Positions 37,857 through 46,334 of a stretch of DNA of 64,000 nucleotides are shown piece after piece (positions within the stretch are counted from its first letter, which is position 1; every line of letters begins with the position of its first letter). The stretch is from Methylobacter sp. S3L5C. Its GTDB lineage: Bacteria; Pseudomonadota; Gammaproteobacteria; Methylococcales; Methylomonadaceae. The position numbers were made by a program, and so were the translations under genes. The DNA lies in NCBI RefSeq assembly GCF_022788635.1, contig NZ_CP076024.1, positions 1,984,001-2,048,000 of the forward strand, written 5' to 3'. Under the pieces are notes generated by a model. The model was not told the DNA's origin. It was given only the letters and a program-made list of their open reading frames with translations, and made no database searches.

Positions 37857-38823
37857 CGTTAATAAATTGACCCAACCCCTGGTAAAATATCTGATTGATA
37901 ATGCCGACAAGTTACGTGTCAGTGTAGAAACCCTGGAAAATGGCTGCACTATTGTTGATGCAGGTATTAAAGTGCCAGGTGGTTTGGAAGCCGGACGTAT
38001 TATTGCTGAAATTTGTTTGGGGGGCATGGGTACCGTCACGATTAATCATAGTACCTATACGGATAACTGGCCGTTGTCAGTGACTGTTCATACCGGTAAT
38101 CCGGTATTGGGCTGTCTGGGTAGTCAATATGCCGGCTGGAGTCTGGCACATGAGAAATATTATGCACTTGGTTCAGGTCCTGCGCGTGCCATGGCAACCA
38201 AGCTAAGAGACGGCAAGCAAGAGCCTGTTGAAGAGTTATATAAAGAATTGGACTACTTTGATGAAGCCGATACCACGGTATTGGTGATTGAGAATGATGC
38301 GGTCCCTCCGCTTGCCATTATTGAAAAAGTGGCGGAAGCCTGTAAAATTACCCCGTCAAAACTGACCATAATTGTTACACCTACCAGCAGTTTGGCGGGT
38401 GGCGTACAAGTTGTGGCACGCGTATTGGAAGTGGCGATTCATAAAGCCCATGCCTTGCATTTTCCGTTGGAAAATATTATCGACGGTAGTGGTAGTGCGC
38501 CAATTTGTCCTCCGCATCCCAACTTTGTAAAAGCCATGGGACGCACCAATGATGCTATTTTATTTGCAGGCCAAGTGCATTTGTTTGTTAAAGGCAGCGA
38601 TGAAGCGGCAGAAAAATTAGCCAGAGAAATGCCCAGTTCAACGTCTAAAGATTATGGCAAACCGTTTGCAGAAATTTTTAAACAATATGACTACGACTTT
38701 TTTAAAATCGATGCCATGTTGTTTAGCCCGGCCAGTGTAATTGTGACGGCCGTTGATTCAGGTAAAACTTTCCGTTTCGGAAAGCTGGATAATGCTTTGT
38801 TAGATCAGTCATTTGGGGTTTAA
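37840..38823 (+). CDS. mch: Methenyltetrahydromethanopterin cyclohydrolase
   Basis: The 327-residue enzyme interconverts methenyl-H4MPT and formyl-H4MPT in the cytoplasmic formaldehyde oxidation pathway. Recognisable family stretches include [40 protein letters not shown] and the C-terminal [20 protein letters not shown]. Length is close to archaeal and methylotroph Mch. The ATG at 37840 overlaps the upstream ATP-grasp gene by 17 bp, and a small membrane-protein gene follows after 11 bp. This is one of the strongest markers that the organism is a methylotroph. Confidence 0.97.
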   Translation: MEYKASVNKLTQPLVKYLIDNADKLRVSVETLENGCTIVDAGIKVPGGLEAGRIIAEICLGGMGTVTINHSTYTDNWPLSVTVHTGNPVLGCLGSQYAGWSLAHEKYYALGSGPARAMATKLRDGKQEPVEELYKELDYFDEADTTVLVIENDAVPPLAIIEKVAEACKITPSKLTIIVTPTSSLAGGVQVVARVLEVAIHKAHALHFPLENIIDGSGSAPICPPHPNFVKAMGRTNDAILFAGQVHLFVKGSDEAAEKLAREMPSSTSKDYGKPFAEIFKQYDYDFFKIDAMLFSPASVIVTAVDSGKTFRFGKLDNALLDQSFGV

Positions 38824-38834
38824 AGCACAAGATA

Positions 38835-39185
38835 ATGCTTTATTACACGCTCAAGCTTTTTGTTTCAGCACTGATCATTGTGCTGGTTTCGGAAATTGCC
38901 AAACGCCACAGTGGTTTTGCTGCGCTGGTTGCTTCATTGCCGTTGACTTCGTTGCTGGCAATGATTTGGATGCACGTTGACGGTATGGAATCACTACAAA
39001 TTGCTGGACTTTCCAATCAAGTTTTTTGGCTGGTACTACCATCGTTATTGTTTTTCCTGCTTTTTCCGGTATTGATTAAACAAGGCTTGGGATTTTGGCC
39101 AAGCCTTGGCGTTTCGGTTACAGCGACTATTGCCGGTTATTTTGTCTTGTTGCCGTTGCTGCGACGACTTGGAGTACAGTTATAA
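38835..39185 (+). CDS. DUF3147-like small membrane protein inside the C1 cluster
   Basis: The 116-residue protein is almost wholly hydrophobic, with four predicted helices (about residues 3-20, 27-45, 60-82 and 90-112). It matches the DUF3147 kind of small inner-membrane protein (EIAKRHSGFAALVASLPLTS). It sits 11 bp after mch and 2 bp before the RimK-like gene, so it is transcribed and probably translated with them. No function is established; its tight placement suggests a link to the pathway or to export or import of a precursor, which is inference only. Confidence 0.8.
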   Translation: MLYYTLKLFVSALIIVLVSEIAKRHSGFAALVASLPLTSLLAMIWMHVDGMESLQIAGLSNQVFWLVLPSLLFFLLFPVLIKQGLGFWPSLGVSVTATIAGYFVLLPLLRRLGVQL

Positions 39186-39187
39186 AT

Positions 39188-40081
39188 ATGGGACGTATTG
39201 TCATTTTTACGGATGATCCGGGTTGGCACGGTAAACAGTTAAGCCTTGCTTTTGCCAATCTGGGTTATAGCAGTGATTTTGTTTCTTTAACACAGTGTTG
39301 TTTCTCGATTGAACCCGGCCAACCTCCGGTTGTTATTCCGGGCTTTGAACAGGCTATGCCGGATGCCGTTTTTGTGCGCGGTGTTCCCGGTGGCTCATTG
39401 GAAGAAGTAGTTTTATATTTGGATATTCTGCATGCTTTAAAAGTGATGGGTATTCCTGTATACAACGATGGTTATGCCGTAGAGCGTAGTGTTGATAAAG
39501 GTATGACCAGTTTTTTACTGCACAATGCCGGATTGCCTACGCCGTTAACCTGGGTTTTACGCAATAGGGATGACGCGTTAAGTATTGCCGAAAGTGAATT
39601 GAAAAAAGGAAATTTGCTGATTACCAAGCCCTTGTTTGGTTCACAAGGTGAAGGTATTCGCCGTCTTGAAAAAACAACCGATCTAATCTGGTTGACAGGT
39701 AGTCACGGCGTTTATTATTTGCAACGTTTTGTGCATTGTTTCGGAGAGGGGTTTTCCGATAATCGCGTATTTGTGGTTAATGGTCGTGCAGTTGCCTCCA
39801 TGCGCAGGCGCGGTAAATCCTGGTTAAATAATGTGGCGCGTGGTGCCAGTTGTGAACGGATTGAACTGGATGCCGAAATGGCCGAGTTAGCGGTTAAAGC
39901 AACCGCAGCATTAGCCATGGATTACGCCGGTGTCGATATTATTCAGGATAAAGACGGGCATTACACCATCATTGAAGTCAACAGTATCCCTGCCTGGAAA
40001 GGCTTGGAGAGTGTTTGTGATATCACGGTTGCACAAATTTTGGCCGATGATTTAATCAACCGTTACGTTAATGCTTTATGA
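39188..40081 (+). CDS. RimK-like ATP-grasp ligase of the C1 cluster
   Basis: About 297 residues, with ATP-grasp features: LLITKPLFGSQGEGIRRL (nucleotide loop, about residues 137-154), YLQRFV, RVFVVNGRAVASMRRRG and IIEVNSIPAW (metal ligands Glu and Asn). RimK relatives add glutamate or other amino acids; in this cluster it could elongate a glutamyl tail on H4MPT or methylofuran. The open frame extends to 39095, but that overlaps the preceding gene by about 90 bp. ATG 39188, with GGAG upstream and MGRIVIFTDDPGWHG, is the natural start. The last four bases overlap the next gene. Confidence 0.87.
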   Translation: MGRIVIFTDDPGWHGKQLSLAFANLGYSSDFVSLTQCCFSIEPGQPPVVIPGFEQAMPDAVFVRGVPGGSLEEVVLYLDILHALKVMGIPVYNDGYAVERSVDKGMTSFLLHNAGLPTPLTWVLRNRDDALSIAESELKKGNLLITKPLFGSQGEGIRRLEKTTDLIWLTGSHGVYYLQRFVHCFGEGFSDNRVFVVNGRAVASMRRRGKSWLNNVARGASCERIELDAEMAELAVKATAALAMDYAGVDIIQDKDGHYTIIEVNSIPAWKGLESVCDITVAQILADDLINRYVNAL

Positions 40082-40956
40082 TGTCATCGCAACAACTTAG
40101 TGAGCTTTATCAGCAAGCGTGTGAAGTCGAGTTACAGGCATTTAAGCCGGGTAATATCAGTGTTTATGCGGATGGACATGATATGACCGTTGCTGATTTT
40201 AGAGTCAGCGCCAAGGTAAGTGCGGGCCCGCTTTGTAATCCTGATTATTCATTAGGTGAAAAAATATTTTATGCCGTTAAGGCAACCCGTGAGGCAGTCG
40301 CTTGTAATACTAATTTAGGTATTATTTTACTGTGCGCACCATTAATTCAGGCGATCAGTGAGTTAAAATCGGATTTGACACTAAGGCAAGCATTGAGTCG
40401 GGTTTTGACGACGACAACCCGCGAAGATGCTGAATGGGTTTTTAAGGCAATCACCTTGGCATCGCCAGGTGGCTTAGGCAGTTCCGATACTCAGGATGTA
40501 GCAGAAAAGCCAACGGTTAACTTGGGCGAAGCCATGCGACTGGCCAGTACAAAAGATCGTATAGCCCTTCAATACGTTACCGGTTATCAAGATATTTTTG
40601 ATTTTGCAGTCCTGATATATTACAATGCCAAGAGAAAATGGGGGCATCAGAAGTGGGCGGCGGTATCGGTTTACGCCGGTTTGTTAGGCCAATTTCCTGA
40701 TAGCCACATTGAAAGAAAATACGGTAATCAATACTCTGAAATGCTGGCTGTTAAGATGTCTCAACTAAGAGATGCGTTATCTGACGCTGAAAATCCAGAG
40801 CAACTACTGCCATTACTTTACAGGTTGGACCATGATCTTAAATCCAGTGGTTTAAATCCTGGAACAATGGCAGATATGACCGTAGCAACAGTCTTAACAG
40901 TTTTATTAGAAGATGTTATTAAGTTAAGTCTTCGTAATAAGAATCTCCCAATATAA
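40078..40956 (+). CDS. Triphosphoribosyl-dephospho-CoA synthase (CitG)-like protein of the C1 cluster
   Basis: The 292-residue helical protein belongs to the CitG/MdcB family: EVELQAFKPGNISVYADGHDM near the N-terminus, then NTNLGIILLCAPL and the acidic SPGGLGSSDTQDV. True CitG makes the prosthetic-group precursor of citrate lyase; no citrate lyase genes are near, and this version is a standing member of methylotroph H4MPT gene sets. It may add a ribosyl-phosphate or similar group in cofactor synthesis. ATG 40078 (or the ATG next to it at 40081) overlaps the RimK-like stop in an ATGA arrangement. Confidence 0.87.
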   Translation: MMSSQQLSELYQQACEVELQAFKPGNISVYADGHDMTVADFRVSAKVSAGPLCNPDYSLGEKIFYAVKATREAVACNTNLGIILLCAPLIQAISELKSDLTLRQALSRVLTTTTREDAEWVFKAITLASPGGLGSSDTQDVAEKPTVNLGEAMRLASTKDRIALQYVTGYQDIFDFAVLIYYNAKRKWGHQKWAAVSVYAGLLGQFPDSHIERKYGNQYSEMLAVKMSQLRDALSDAENPEQLLPLLYRLDHDLKSSGLNPGTMADMTVATVLTVLLEDVIKLSLRNKNLPI

Positions 40957-40980
40957 TTCTTGGGAGCGGGTAAAAACCCG
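40945..40980 (+). promoter_or_regulatory. Candidate fae promoter and two tandem hairpins
   Basis: TATAAT at 40952-40957 could be a -10 box for fae. CTCCCA (40945-40950) pairs with TGGGAG (40961-40966), and immediately after it CGGGT pairs with ACCCG (40967-40971 and 40976-40980) around an AAAA loop. The second hairpin would be in the fae leader. Confidence 0.4.
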
Positions 40981-41026
40981 ATATTAGCTCGAATTTTTCA
41001 TTTTTTCTTAATAAGGTGTATTAAAC

Positions 41027-41545
41027 ATGGCAATAATTAATAAAGTATTAATTGGTGAGTCTTTAGTTGGCGAAGGCAACGAGATTGCACATATCGATTT
41101 GATGGTAGGACCACGTGGTTCAGCTGCCGAGTCTGCATTTGCAAACGCATTAACAAACAACAAAGATGGTTTTTCTACTTTGTTGGCTGTTGTTGCTCCT
41201 AACTTGATGGTTAAGCCAGCAACTATTTTATTCAATAAAGTAACAATCAAAGGTTCCAAGCAAGCTGTTCAAATGTTTGGTCCTGCTCAACGTGCTGTTG
41301 CTATGGCTGTTGCTGATTGTGTTGAAGACGGCACTATCCCTGCAGACGAAGCTGATGATTTATTCATCTCTGTTGGTGTATTCATTCACTGGCAAGCAGA
41401 AGACGATGCGTTGATTGAAAAATTCAACTATCAAGCAACTAAAGAAGCTCTGAAACGTGCTATTGCCGGTTCACCAACTGCTGCTGAAGTTGTTGCTGCA
41501 AAATCAACTGCTAAACATCCGTTCGCAGTTAACAACGAAGGTTAA
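41027..41545 (+). CDS. fae: Formaldehyde-activating enzyme
   Basis: The 172-residue enzyme catalyses condensation of formaldehyde with H4MPT to methylene-H4MPT, the entry to the pathway. The conserved [13 protein letters not shown] stretch is present with His22, the residue matching the catalytic His (His17 in Methylorubrum numbering). Other family stretches are [17 protein letters not shown] and [23 protein letters not shown] precedes the ATG. A strong terminator 42 bp after the stop and its own candidate promoter suggest it can be expressed separately from the upstream operon at high level. Confidence 0.98.
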   Translation: MAIINKVLIGESLVGEGNEIAHIDLMVGPRGSAAESAFANALTNNKDGFSTLLAVVAPNLMVKPATILFNKVTIKGSKQAVQMFGPAQRAVAMAVADCVEDGTIPADEADDLFISVGVFIHWQAEDDALIEKFNYQATKEALKRAIAGSPTAAEVVAAKSTAKHPFAVNNEG

Positions 41546-41586
41546 TTCCTTTACTTGATGCGTTAACGCATCTTGTATTAGTTGTT

Positions 41587-41618
41587 AAAAATACCTCGGC
41601 TTGCCGGGGTATTTTTTT
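41587..41618. terminator. Bidirectional intrinsic terminator between fae and a convergent gene
   Basis: A 14-bp arm AAAAATACCTCGGC (41587-41600) pairs with GCCGGGGTATTTTT (41603-41616), with one G-U pair. T-runs occur on both strands. It separates fae from the minus-strand HisA-like gene, which ends at 41621. Confidence 0.9.
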
Positions 41619-41620
41619 GC

Positions 41621-42298
41621 CTACAGATTTTGAATATCTTCGCGTCTTATAGCACCAGAATGAAGTGCGCTGGCAATAAGCGCCTGTTGCACGCCCACTT
41701 GTTTTAATACCTGTAAATCATCGGCATTTCTGACTCCACCTGCAGCAATAAAATGTTTATGCGGATATCGCCTGCAAAACCCGTTTAACTTCACCAAATC
41801 AGGACCTTGATTACTGCCCACCCGATTTAAGGTCATGATAATAATCGTATCCGGCCATAAGTCAGGATCAGAAAAAAGACTTTTTGCCCCGAGTGTCTCA
41901 GATATCGAATAATCCAGGGAAAGAATAAAGCGTTTATTGAAGTCTTTGAGTTCTAGTGCAGTTTCATCGCTATAACTTTCACTACCTAATACCGGTAAAT
42001 GATTGCATGGATACTTTTTAGGGAGTTGATAGCCACTATCTATCCAGAATTGTATGTCCGGAAAAAAAGCCAATACTTCCGTGATTAAACGTTCGTGATC
42101 GCCCTGATGAGTAATTGCATTTAAATCAGCAATATAAATGGTCTCAAAGTCATAGGCTCCAAGAAATGCGTCGATAACCTTATAAATGTCCGAAGACTGG
42201 CACAGACTGGTGCTGATGGGTTGGTATTGTTCGCGCATCCCTTGCCGGGCATGCACCACAACACCGTCTTTTAAATCAATAACTGGAATTATTTTCAT
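41621..42298 (-). CDS. HisA-related TIM-barrel protein of the C1 cluster
   Basis: The 225-residue protein resembles phosphoribosyl-formimino isomerase HisA (MKIIPVIDLKDGVVVHARQG; FETIYIADLNAIT; HFIAAGGVRNADDLQVL) but is shorter in some loops and is not in a his operon. Proteins of this kind (COG1411-like) accompany H4MPT and methylofuran genes in methylotrophs and methanogens. The catalytic Asp of HisA near the N-terminus (IDLKDG) is kept, and so is an acidic IADLNA. It is convergent with fae and divergent from the MfnD-like gene, with only 41 bp between the start codons. Likely role: a step in furan-cofactor precursor synthesis, by context. Confidence 0.82.
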   Translation of the reverse strand: MKIIPVIDLKDGVVVHARQGMREQYQPISTSLCQSSDIYKVIDAFLGAYDFETIYIADLNAITHQGDHERLITEVLAFFPDIQFWIDSGYQLPKKYPCNHLPVLGSESYSDETALELKDFNKRFILSLDYSISETLGAKSLFSDPDLWPDTIIIMTLNRVGSNQGPDLVKLNGFCRRYPHKHFIAAGGVRNADDLQVLKQVGVQQALIASALHSGAIRREDIQNL

Positions 42299-42339
42299 GG
42301 GTAAAGCCGCTGCCGTTGTTCCGATGATAAAATGGTACC

Positions 42340-43410
42340 ATGAAAATTTTAGTATTTGAGTATATCACCGGTGGCGGCTTTAATAAGCAGGAGTTACCTG
42401 ATTCTTTGGCAAGCGAAGGGCGTTTGATGCTAAACGCATTGCTTGATAATTTACGTTCTTACGTTGCTGATGATAATAACGGCAACGCTATAGACGTTGT
42501 GGTTATGCTGGACAGTCGCATTAACGGCTTAATAAATACCGAAGGATTTAATACGGTTATCATCAAGCCGGAACACAATAGCCATGATGAATTTGTTCGA
42601 CTAGCACTACTTTACGATGCGGTCTGGCCTGTTGCTCCTGAGTGTGACAATATTCTGCAAAATCTTTGTAAAACGGTTGAAGTATTGGGCAAAAAGTTAT
42701 TAACATCGCCTGCGAGTGCTGTTGCGGTAACCGGTAATAAATTTAACACCTATCAGCATCTCAAACAGCAGCATATTGCCATTGTGCCAACGCGGTTGTT
42801 TGCTGCCGAAACGTGGGCGAGTCAGGGTGTTGGCCAACAGCTGGAAGAAGAGCTTGCCGGTTTAAGCAGTACAGGTAAAGTTGAACAATGGCTGGTAAAG
42901 CCAATTGATGGTGTCGGCTGTACCGATAATTATATTCTGACTAACCCGCATGATTTTGAGAAAATGTATTTACGAAAAGGTGAGTATATTATTCAGCCGC
43001 ATATTCAAGGTGAAAAAATCAGTTTATCCTGTCTGTTTAAAGCAGGTGCGGGCTGGTTATTGTGTGTCAACTTACAGCAGTTTAATATCATCAATCAGCA
43101 ATATCAGTTGTCAAAAATCATTGTAAATTATAAAGCCGATTTAAGTCGTTATCAGGATTTGGTTGATAATATCGCCCACGCGTTACCTGAATTATGGGGT
43201 TATGTCGGTATTGATTTAATTGAAACGCCAGAACAACTATGGGTACTGGAAATAAATCCGCGACTGACTACTTCGTTTGTGGGCATTAATGCGGCATTGG
43301 GAATTAATGTGGCTGAAAATATCCTGCAATTGCTGAAAGGTGACCCAACTATCTTACCCGTTTGCAATCAACCCATAACCATTCAAGTGAATAAAAATGA
43401 CTCAAACTAA
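42340..43410 (+). CDS. ATP-grasp ligase, MfnD-like
   Basis: The 356-residue protein has an N-terminal motif MKILVFEYITGGGFNKQELP and ATP-grasp elements: EQWLVKPIDGVGCTDNYIL, EYIIQPHIQGEKISLSCLF and LEINPRLTTSFVGI. The family includes MfnD, tyramine-glutamate ligase of methanofuran synthesis. In methylotrophs the equivalent probably builds methylofuran, the formyl carrier for formyltransferase/hydrolase. Its stop overlaps the start of the MfnF-like gene by 14 bp, which fits consecutive steps. Substrate assignment is by family and context. Confidence 0.83.
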   Translation: MKILVFEYITGGGFNKQELPDSLASEGRLMLNALLDNLRSYVADDNNGNAIDVVVMLDSRINGLINTEGFNTVIIKPEHNSHDEFVRLALLYDAVWPVAPECDNILQNLCKTVEVLGKKLLTSPASAVAVTGNKFNTYQHLKQQHIAIVPTRLFAAETWASQGVGQQLEEELAGLSSTGKVEQWLVKPIDGVGCTDNYILTNPHDFEKMYLRKGEYIIQPHIQGEKISLSCLFKAGAGWLLCVNLQQFNIINQQYQLSKIIVNYKADLSRYQDLVDNIAHALPELWGYVGIDLIETPEQLWVLEINPRLTTSFVGINAALGINVAENILQLLKGDPTILPVCNQPITIQVNKNDSN

Positions 43411-44446
43411 TATCATGGGCTGGGATATCGGCGGGGCGCATGTTAAAGCGGCCGTTATTAATCCGGCAGGTAAGGTTATTGCTGTTTATCAACAGCCCTG
43501 TCCGTTATGGAAAGGGCTGGACCAATTGCGCAGTGCGGTAACGCGGATATTGGATGAAGCATCCGGCAGGCCTTATCAGCAGGCTATTACCATGACGGGA
43601 GAGTTGGTTGATTTATTTGAAGACCGGGACGATGGCGTTAAACAAATCATTGAGACCATGACGATGCTATTGCCGAAAACGCATTGTTTGGTCTTTGCCG
43701 GTCAACAAGGATTTTTGGAATCCGGGCATATTCAAGTTACTGATTATCAAGCTATTGCTTCTGCAAACTGGCTGGCTAGCGCCTCTTTTGCCGCGCAAAA
43801 AGTGGGTAATGGACTATTTGTCGATATCGGCAGCACGACTACTGATATTCTTCTGCTCAATGATGGTAAAGTCTTGGCGCAAGGCTACACCGATTACCAG
43901 CGCCTAATATCCCAAGAGCTTATTTATACTGGTATTGTCAGAACGGCAGTAATGGCGGTAGCCCAGACTGCACGGGATCAAGATCAGGAAATTGGCATCA
44001 TGGCGGAGTATTTTGCGACGATGGCCGATGTCTACCGAGTTACCGGAGAGCTTAACGAATTACATGACCAAACCGAAACGGCGGATGGTGCAGAAAAAAC
44101 CATCACTGCCAGTGCCAGGCGACTATCACGCATGATTGGCAGTGATTTTTTTCTTGAAGAGTTGCCTCGCTGGCAACAATTTGCTAAAAATATTCGCGTC
44201 CAACAATTACAAAAAATACAGCGAGGTTGTGAACATCGTATTAAAAACGTCGATTTTTCTAAAACCAACCCGTTGATAGGCGCTGGAGTCGGACGGTTTT
44301 TGGTTAAACAAATCGCGCAGTCATTAGATTATCCTTATCTTGATTTTTCTGACTTATTCCTGGAAACAATAAATCAAACAGGGTTAAGTACTGCTGATTG
44401 TGCACCAGCGGTTGCTGTGGCCTGTTTAGCCAAGGAATTTTTCTAA
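43397..44446 (+). CDS. H4MPT-linked C1 transfer pathway protein, MfnF-like
   Basis: The 349-residue protein has the actin/hydantoinase-like fold: GWDIGGAHVKAAVIN at the N-terminus (phosphate loop 1), FVDIGSTTTDILLLNDG at about residues 140-156 and GAGVGRFLV near 295. It fits the family named for H4MPT-linked C1 transfer, whose archaeal member MfnF joins the furan and glutamyl-tyramine parts of methanofuran. It overlaps the MfnD-like gene by 14 bp. Here it would serve methylofuran formation, supplying the formyltransferase/hydrolase step whose genes are outside this window. The C-terminal PAVAVACLA fits the family. Confidence 0.87.
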   Translation: MTQTNIMGWDIGGAHVKAAVINPAGKVIAVYQQPCPLWKGLDQLRSAVTRILDEASGRPYQQAITMTGELVDLFEDRDDGVKQIIETMTMLLPKTHCLVFAGQQGFLESGHIQVTDYQAIASANWLASASFAAQKVGNGLFVDIGSTTTDILLLNDGKVLAQGYTDYQRLISQELIYTGIVRTAVMAVAQTARDQDQEIGIMAEYFATMADVYRVTGELNELHDQTETADGAEKTITASARRLSRMIGSDFFLEELPRWQQFAKNIRVQQLQKIQRGCEHRIKNVDFSKTNPLIGAGVGRFLVKQIAQSLDYPYLDFSDLFLETINQTGLSTADCAPAVAVACLAKEFF

Positions 44447-44624
44447 AGCGTGTTTATTTTGTATCTTTCGTGGATGGAGCGCCGTTTTTGGGTTAATGTA
44501 AATATCACATAAGGGGTTTATTATGCTTGCTGAAAGACTCACTGGAGCTTTTCCGTGTTATTGAACAGCACCGATCCCCAAGAGGTAGAATTGTTTATGT
44601 TTGTACGTCCCAATATATTTCCTG

Positions 44625-46079
44625 ATGAATAAACTCATAGTCCCTGTCAAGCCGGTAAAGGTCAGCCTTGAGGTTAGTACAGAAGTTAAGCAGGCAAAAG
44701 TTAAGGTCGGGATAAATCCTGAACCCAAGCTGCCAAATACCAAATCTGAGGCTACTCCTAAACGTAAGTCGGTGAAGGTTAAAACTGAGGCTGTCCCTGA
44801 AGGTAAGCTGACGGATTCTAAATCCGAACTTGGCTTGGAGCCTGAGCCGACAAATATCAAATTAGAGGTTGGTCCTAAACGTAAGTCGGGGAAGGTCAAA
44901 ACTGAGGCTGGCTCTAAATGTAAGCTGACGGATGCCAAGTCCGAGTTTGGCTCAGAACCTGAGCCGACAAATATCAAATCCGAAGCAAGTCCTAAACGTA
45001 AATCAGTGAAGGTCAAAGCTGAGGGCAGTCCTGAACGTAAACCTCGAGCTCCCGCGAAAAAACGGCAGGGATCAAAAAAAGCAATAAGCAAACTGCCCGT
45101 TGTTAATTTCAGGCAGAGGCTGATTTGGATCAGTCTTGAGTTGCTAGGTTTGGCTATTATGGCTGTTTCAGCCATTGTAGTTATGTTGGGTTATTCGGCT
45201 AACTGGTTTTCAGGTACCCGTTTTTTTACCAGTTTGTTGCCTTTTGCCATCGGTATTTTGCTATTGATTGTGGTCGTGACCGGCTTGTTAATAGGCTGGT
45301 GGAAATTACGAAAATGGCTACATGGCAGGGCATTATTATTGCCTCCTATTTTGGCGGTTAGCCTTGCACTGATTATTGGCTGGTTTTTTATGCAGGATCA
45401 ATTTTCCGAGGCTCGCGGCCATTTTCGCACACTGGTTGGTGGCAAGCAGGAAGCTGGCAGGGTGACATTGGCTCATCAGGTCTATGCAGCCTATCGTCGT
45501 TATGATTCAGCGCAATTGCTGCTTTTGATGCAACGCGCACAAACTTATCATCCGGATATTAAAGACGCTGCCAGGGAATTTGATATTGACCCTGATCTTT
45601 TGCAAGGTATCGCAGCGGCAGAGTCTTCTTTTTTGCCGCGTAATAGTGCTGATGGAGGGCGTGGCTTATTTCAAATTACCAAGGTACCAAAAACTGTCGT
45701 GGAGCAGGCGGGTAAACATTTGGCAGAGCATCAGCTGTCATTGCTTAATCCCCGGCATAATACCTTCCTTGCCGCCGCTACATTAAAATACTATCTAGCC
45801 CAAATGAATGATGATTTGTTTCTGGGTTTACTGGCCTATAATATTGGCCCTGCTAACGGTGGTCTAAAATTTATCATGCAACAGTATGGTGCGACTGATT
45901 TTTTTACCATACAGCCTTATTTGCAGCAACTGCCGAGAGATTACCCTATTCGTGTTTTATCCTATTCTCTGGCATTTAGACTCTGGCAAAAAGAAGGCAA
46001 GTTGCCGGCTTATGAAGAAGGCAAAAATGCCCGGCATATCCAGAATATTGGTATACCTGGATTACTGATGGATTTTTAG
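44625..46079 (+). CDS. Membrane-anchored SLT lytic transglycosylase with repetitive charged tail
   Basis: The product has about 484 residues. Residues about 1-160 are a Lys/Glu/Pro-rich tail that includes two 39-residue repeats and a third partial one. Three membrane helices follow (about 168-195, 202-228 and 240-260). The periplasmic part ends in an SLT domain (about 320-450) with catalytic Glu in GIAAAESSFLP, GGRGLFQI, NTFLAAATLKYYL and LLAYNIGP. Three helices and positive residues place the tail in the cytoplasm and the enzyme in the periplasm, where it cleaves peptidoglycan glycan strands. The frame can start at TTG 44601; ATG 44625 is preferred. Confidence 0.85.
   Translation: MNKLIVPVKPVKVSLEVSTEVKQAKVKVGINPEPKLPNTKSEATPKRKSVKVKTEAVPEGKLTDSKSELGLEPEPTNIKLEVGPKRKSGKVKTEAGSKCKLTDAKSEFGSEPEPTNIKSEASPKRKSVKVKAEGSPERKPRAPAKKRQGSKKAISKLPVVNFRQRLIWISLELLGLAIMAVSAIVVMLGYSANWFSGTRFFTSLLPFAIGILLLIVVVTGLLIGWWKLRKWLHGRALLLPPILAVSLALIIGWFFMQDQFSEARGHFRTLVGGKQEAGRVTLAHQVYAAYRRYDSAQLLLLMQRAQTYHPDIKDAAREFDIDPDLLQGIAAAESSFLPRNSADGGRGLFQITKVPKTVVEQAGKHLAEHQLSLLNPRHNTFLAAATLKYYLAQMNDDLFLGLLAYNIGPANGGLKFIMQQYGATDFFTIQPYLQQLPRDYPIRVLSYSLAFRLWQKEGKLPAYEEGKNARHIQNIGIPGLLMDF
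44757..45043 (+). repeat. 117-bp in-frame tandem repeat in the lytic transglycosylase
   Basis: Full units at 44757-44873 and 44874-44990 encode 39 residues each (PKRKS...EPEPTNIK). A third partial unit starts at 44991. Units are about 85 percent alike at sight, so copy number could vary between strains. Confidence 0.9.
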
Positions 46080-46159
46080 GATTTTTCTTAGGGTTATCTT
46101 TTACCAAGAGTAAGCAGACTGTTCAAAGCAGTAAAGAATGGGGAGAGATTACTACATGC

Positions 46160-46230
46160 CGTAGGATGTGCTGAGGTACGAAGCGTATCAATTACCCGAT
46201 GTGGATGGGCTTTCTTACGTCAGCCCATCT
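46160..46230. repeat. REP-like intergenic repeat with hairpin
   Basis: GATGGGCT (46204-46211) and AGCCCATC (46222-46229) form an 8-bp stem with a 10-nt loop. It is preceded by a GATGTGCTGAGGTACGAAGC-type stretch. The composition is typical of repetitive extragenic palindromes; other copies elsewhere in the genome would confirm it. Confidence 0.5.
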
Positions 46231-46276
46231 ATACAGTATCCCGGAAACGCTTATTCTACCGACAAGGCTTTTGATT

Positions 46277-46307
46277 TTCTTCGTGCGCTTCGTGTCTTCG
46301 TGGTCAA
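46277..46307. repeat. Dispersed CACGAA repeat, copy c (inverted)
   Basis: TTCGTGCGCTTCGTGTCTTC-type sequence, the reverse of the copies at 2449 and 58549. It lies just downstream of the Fae paralogue gene. Confidence 0.65.
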
Positions 46308-46334
46308 CTGTCTTCAGATAATCTGATTATTTTC

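Noticed and set aside
39095-39187. Extension of the RimK-like gene to an earlier ATG
   Set aside because: It would overlap the DUF3147 gene by about 90 bp and adds residues not seen in the family; ATG 39188 fits better.
44558-45175. 205-codon minus-strand open frame with repetitive protein
   Set aside because: It is the shadow of the in-frame 117-bp repeats in the lytic transglycosylase, which has clear domains on the plus strand.
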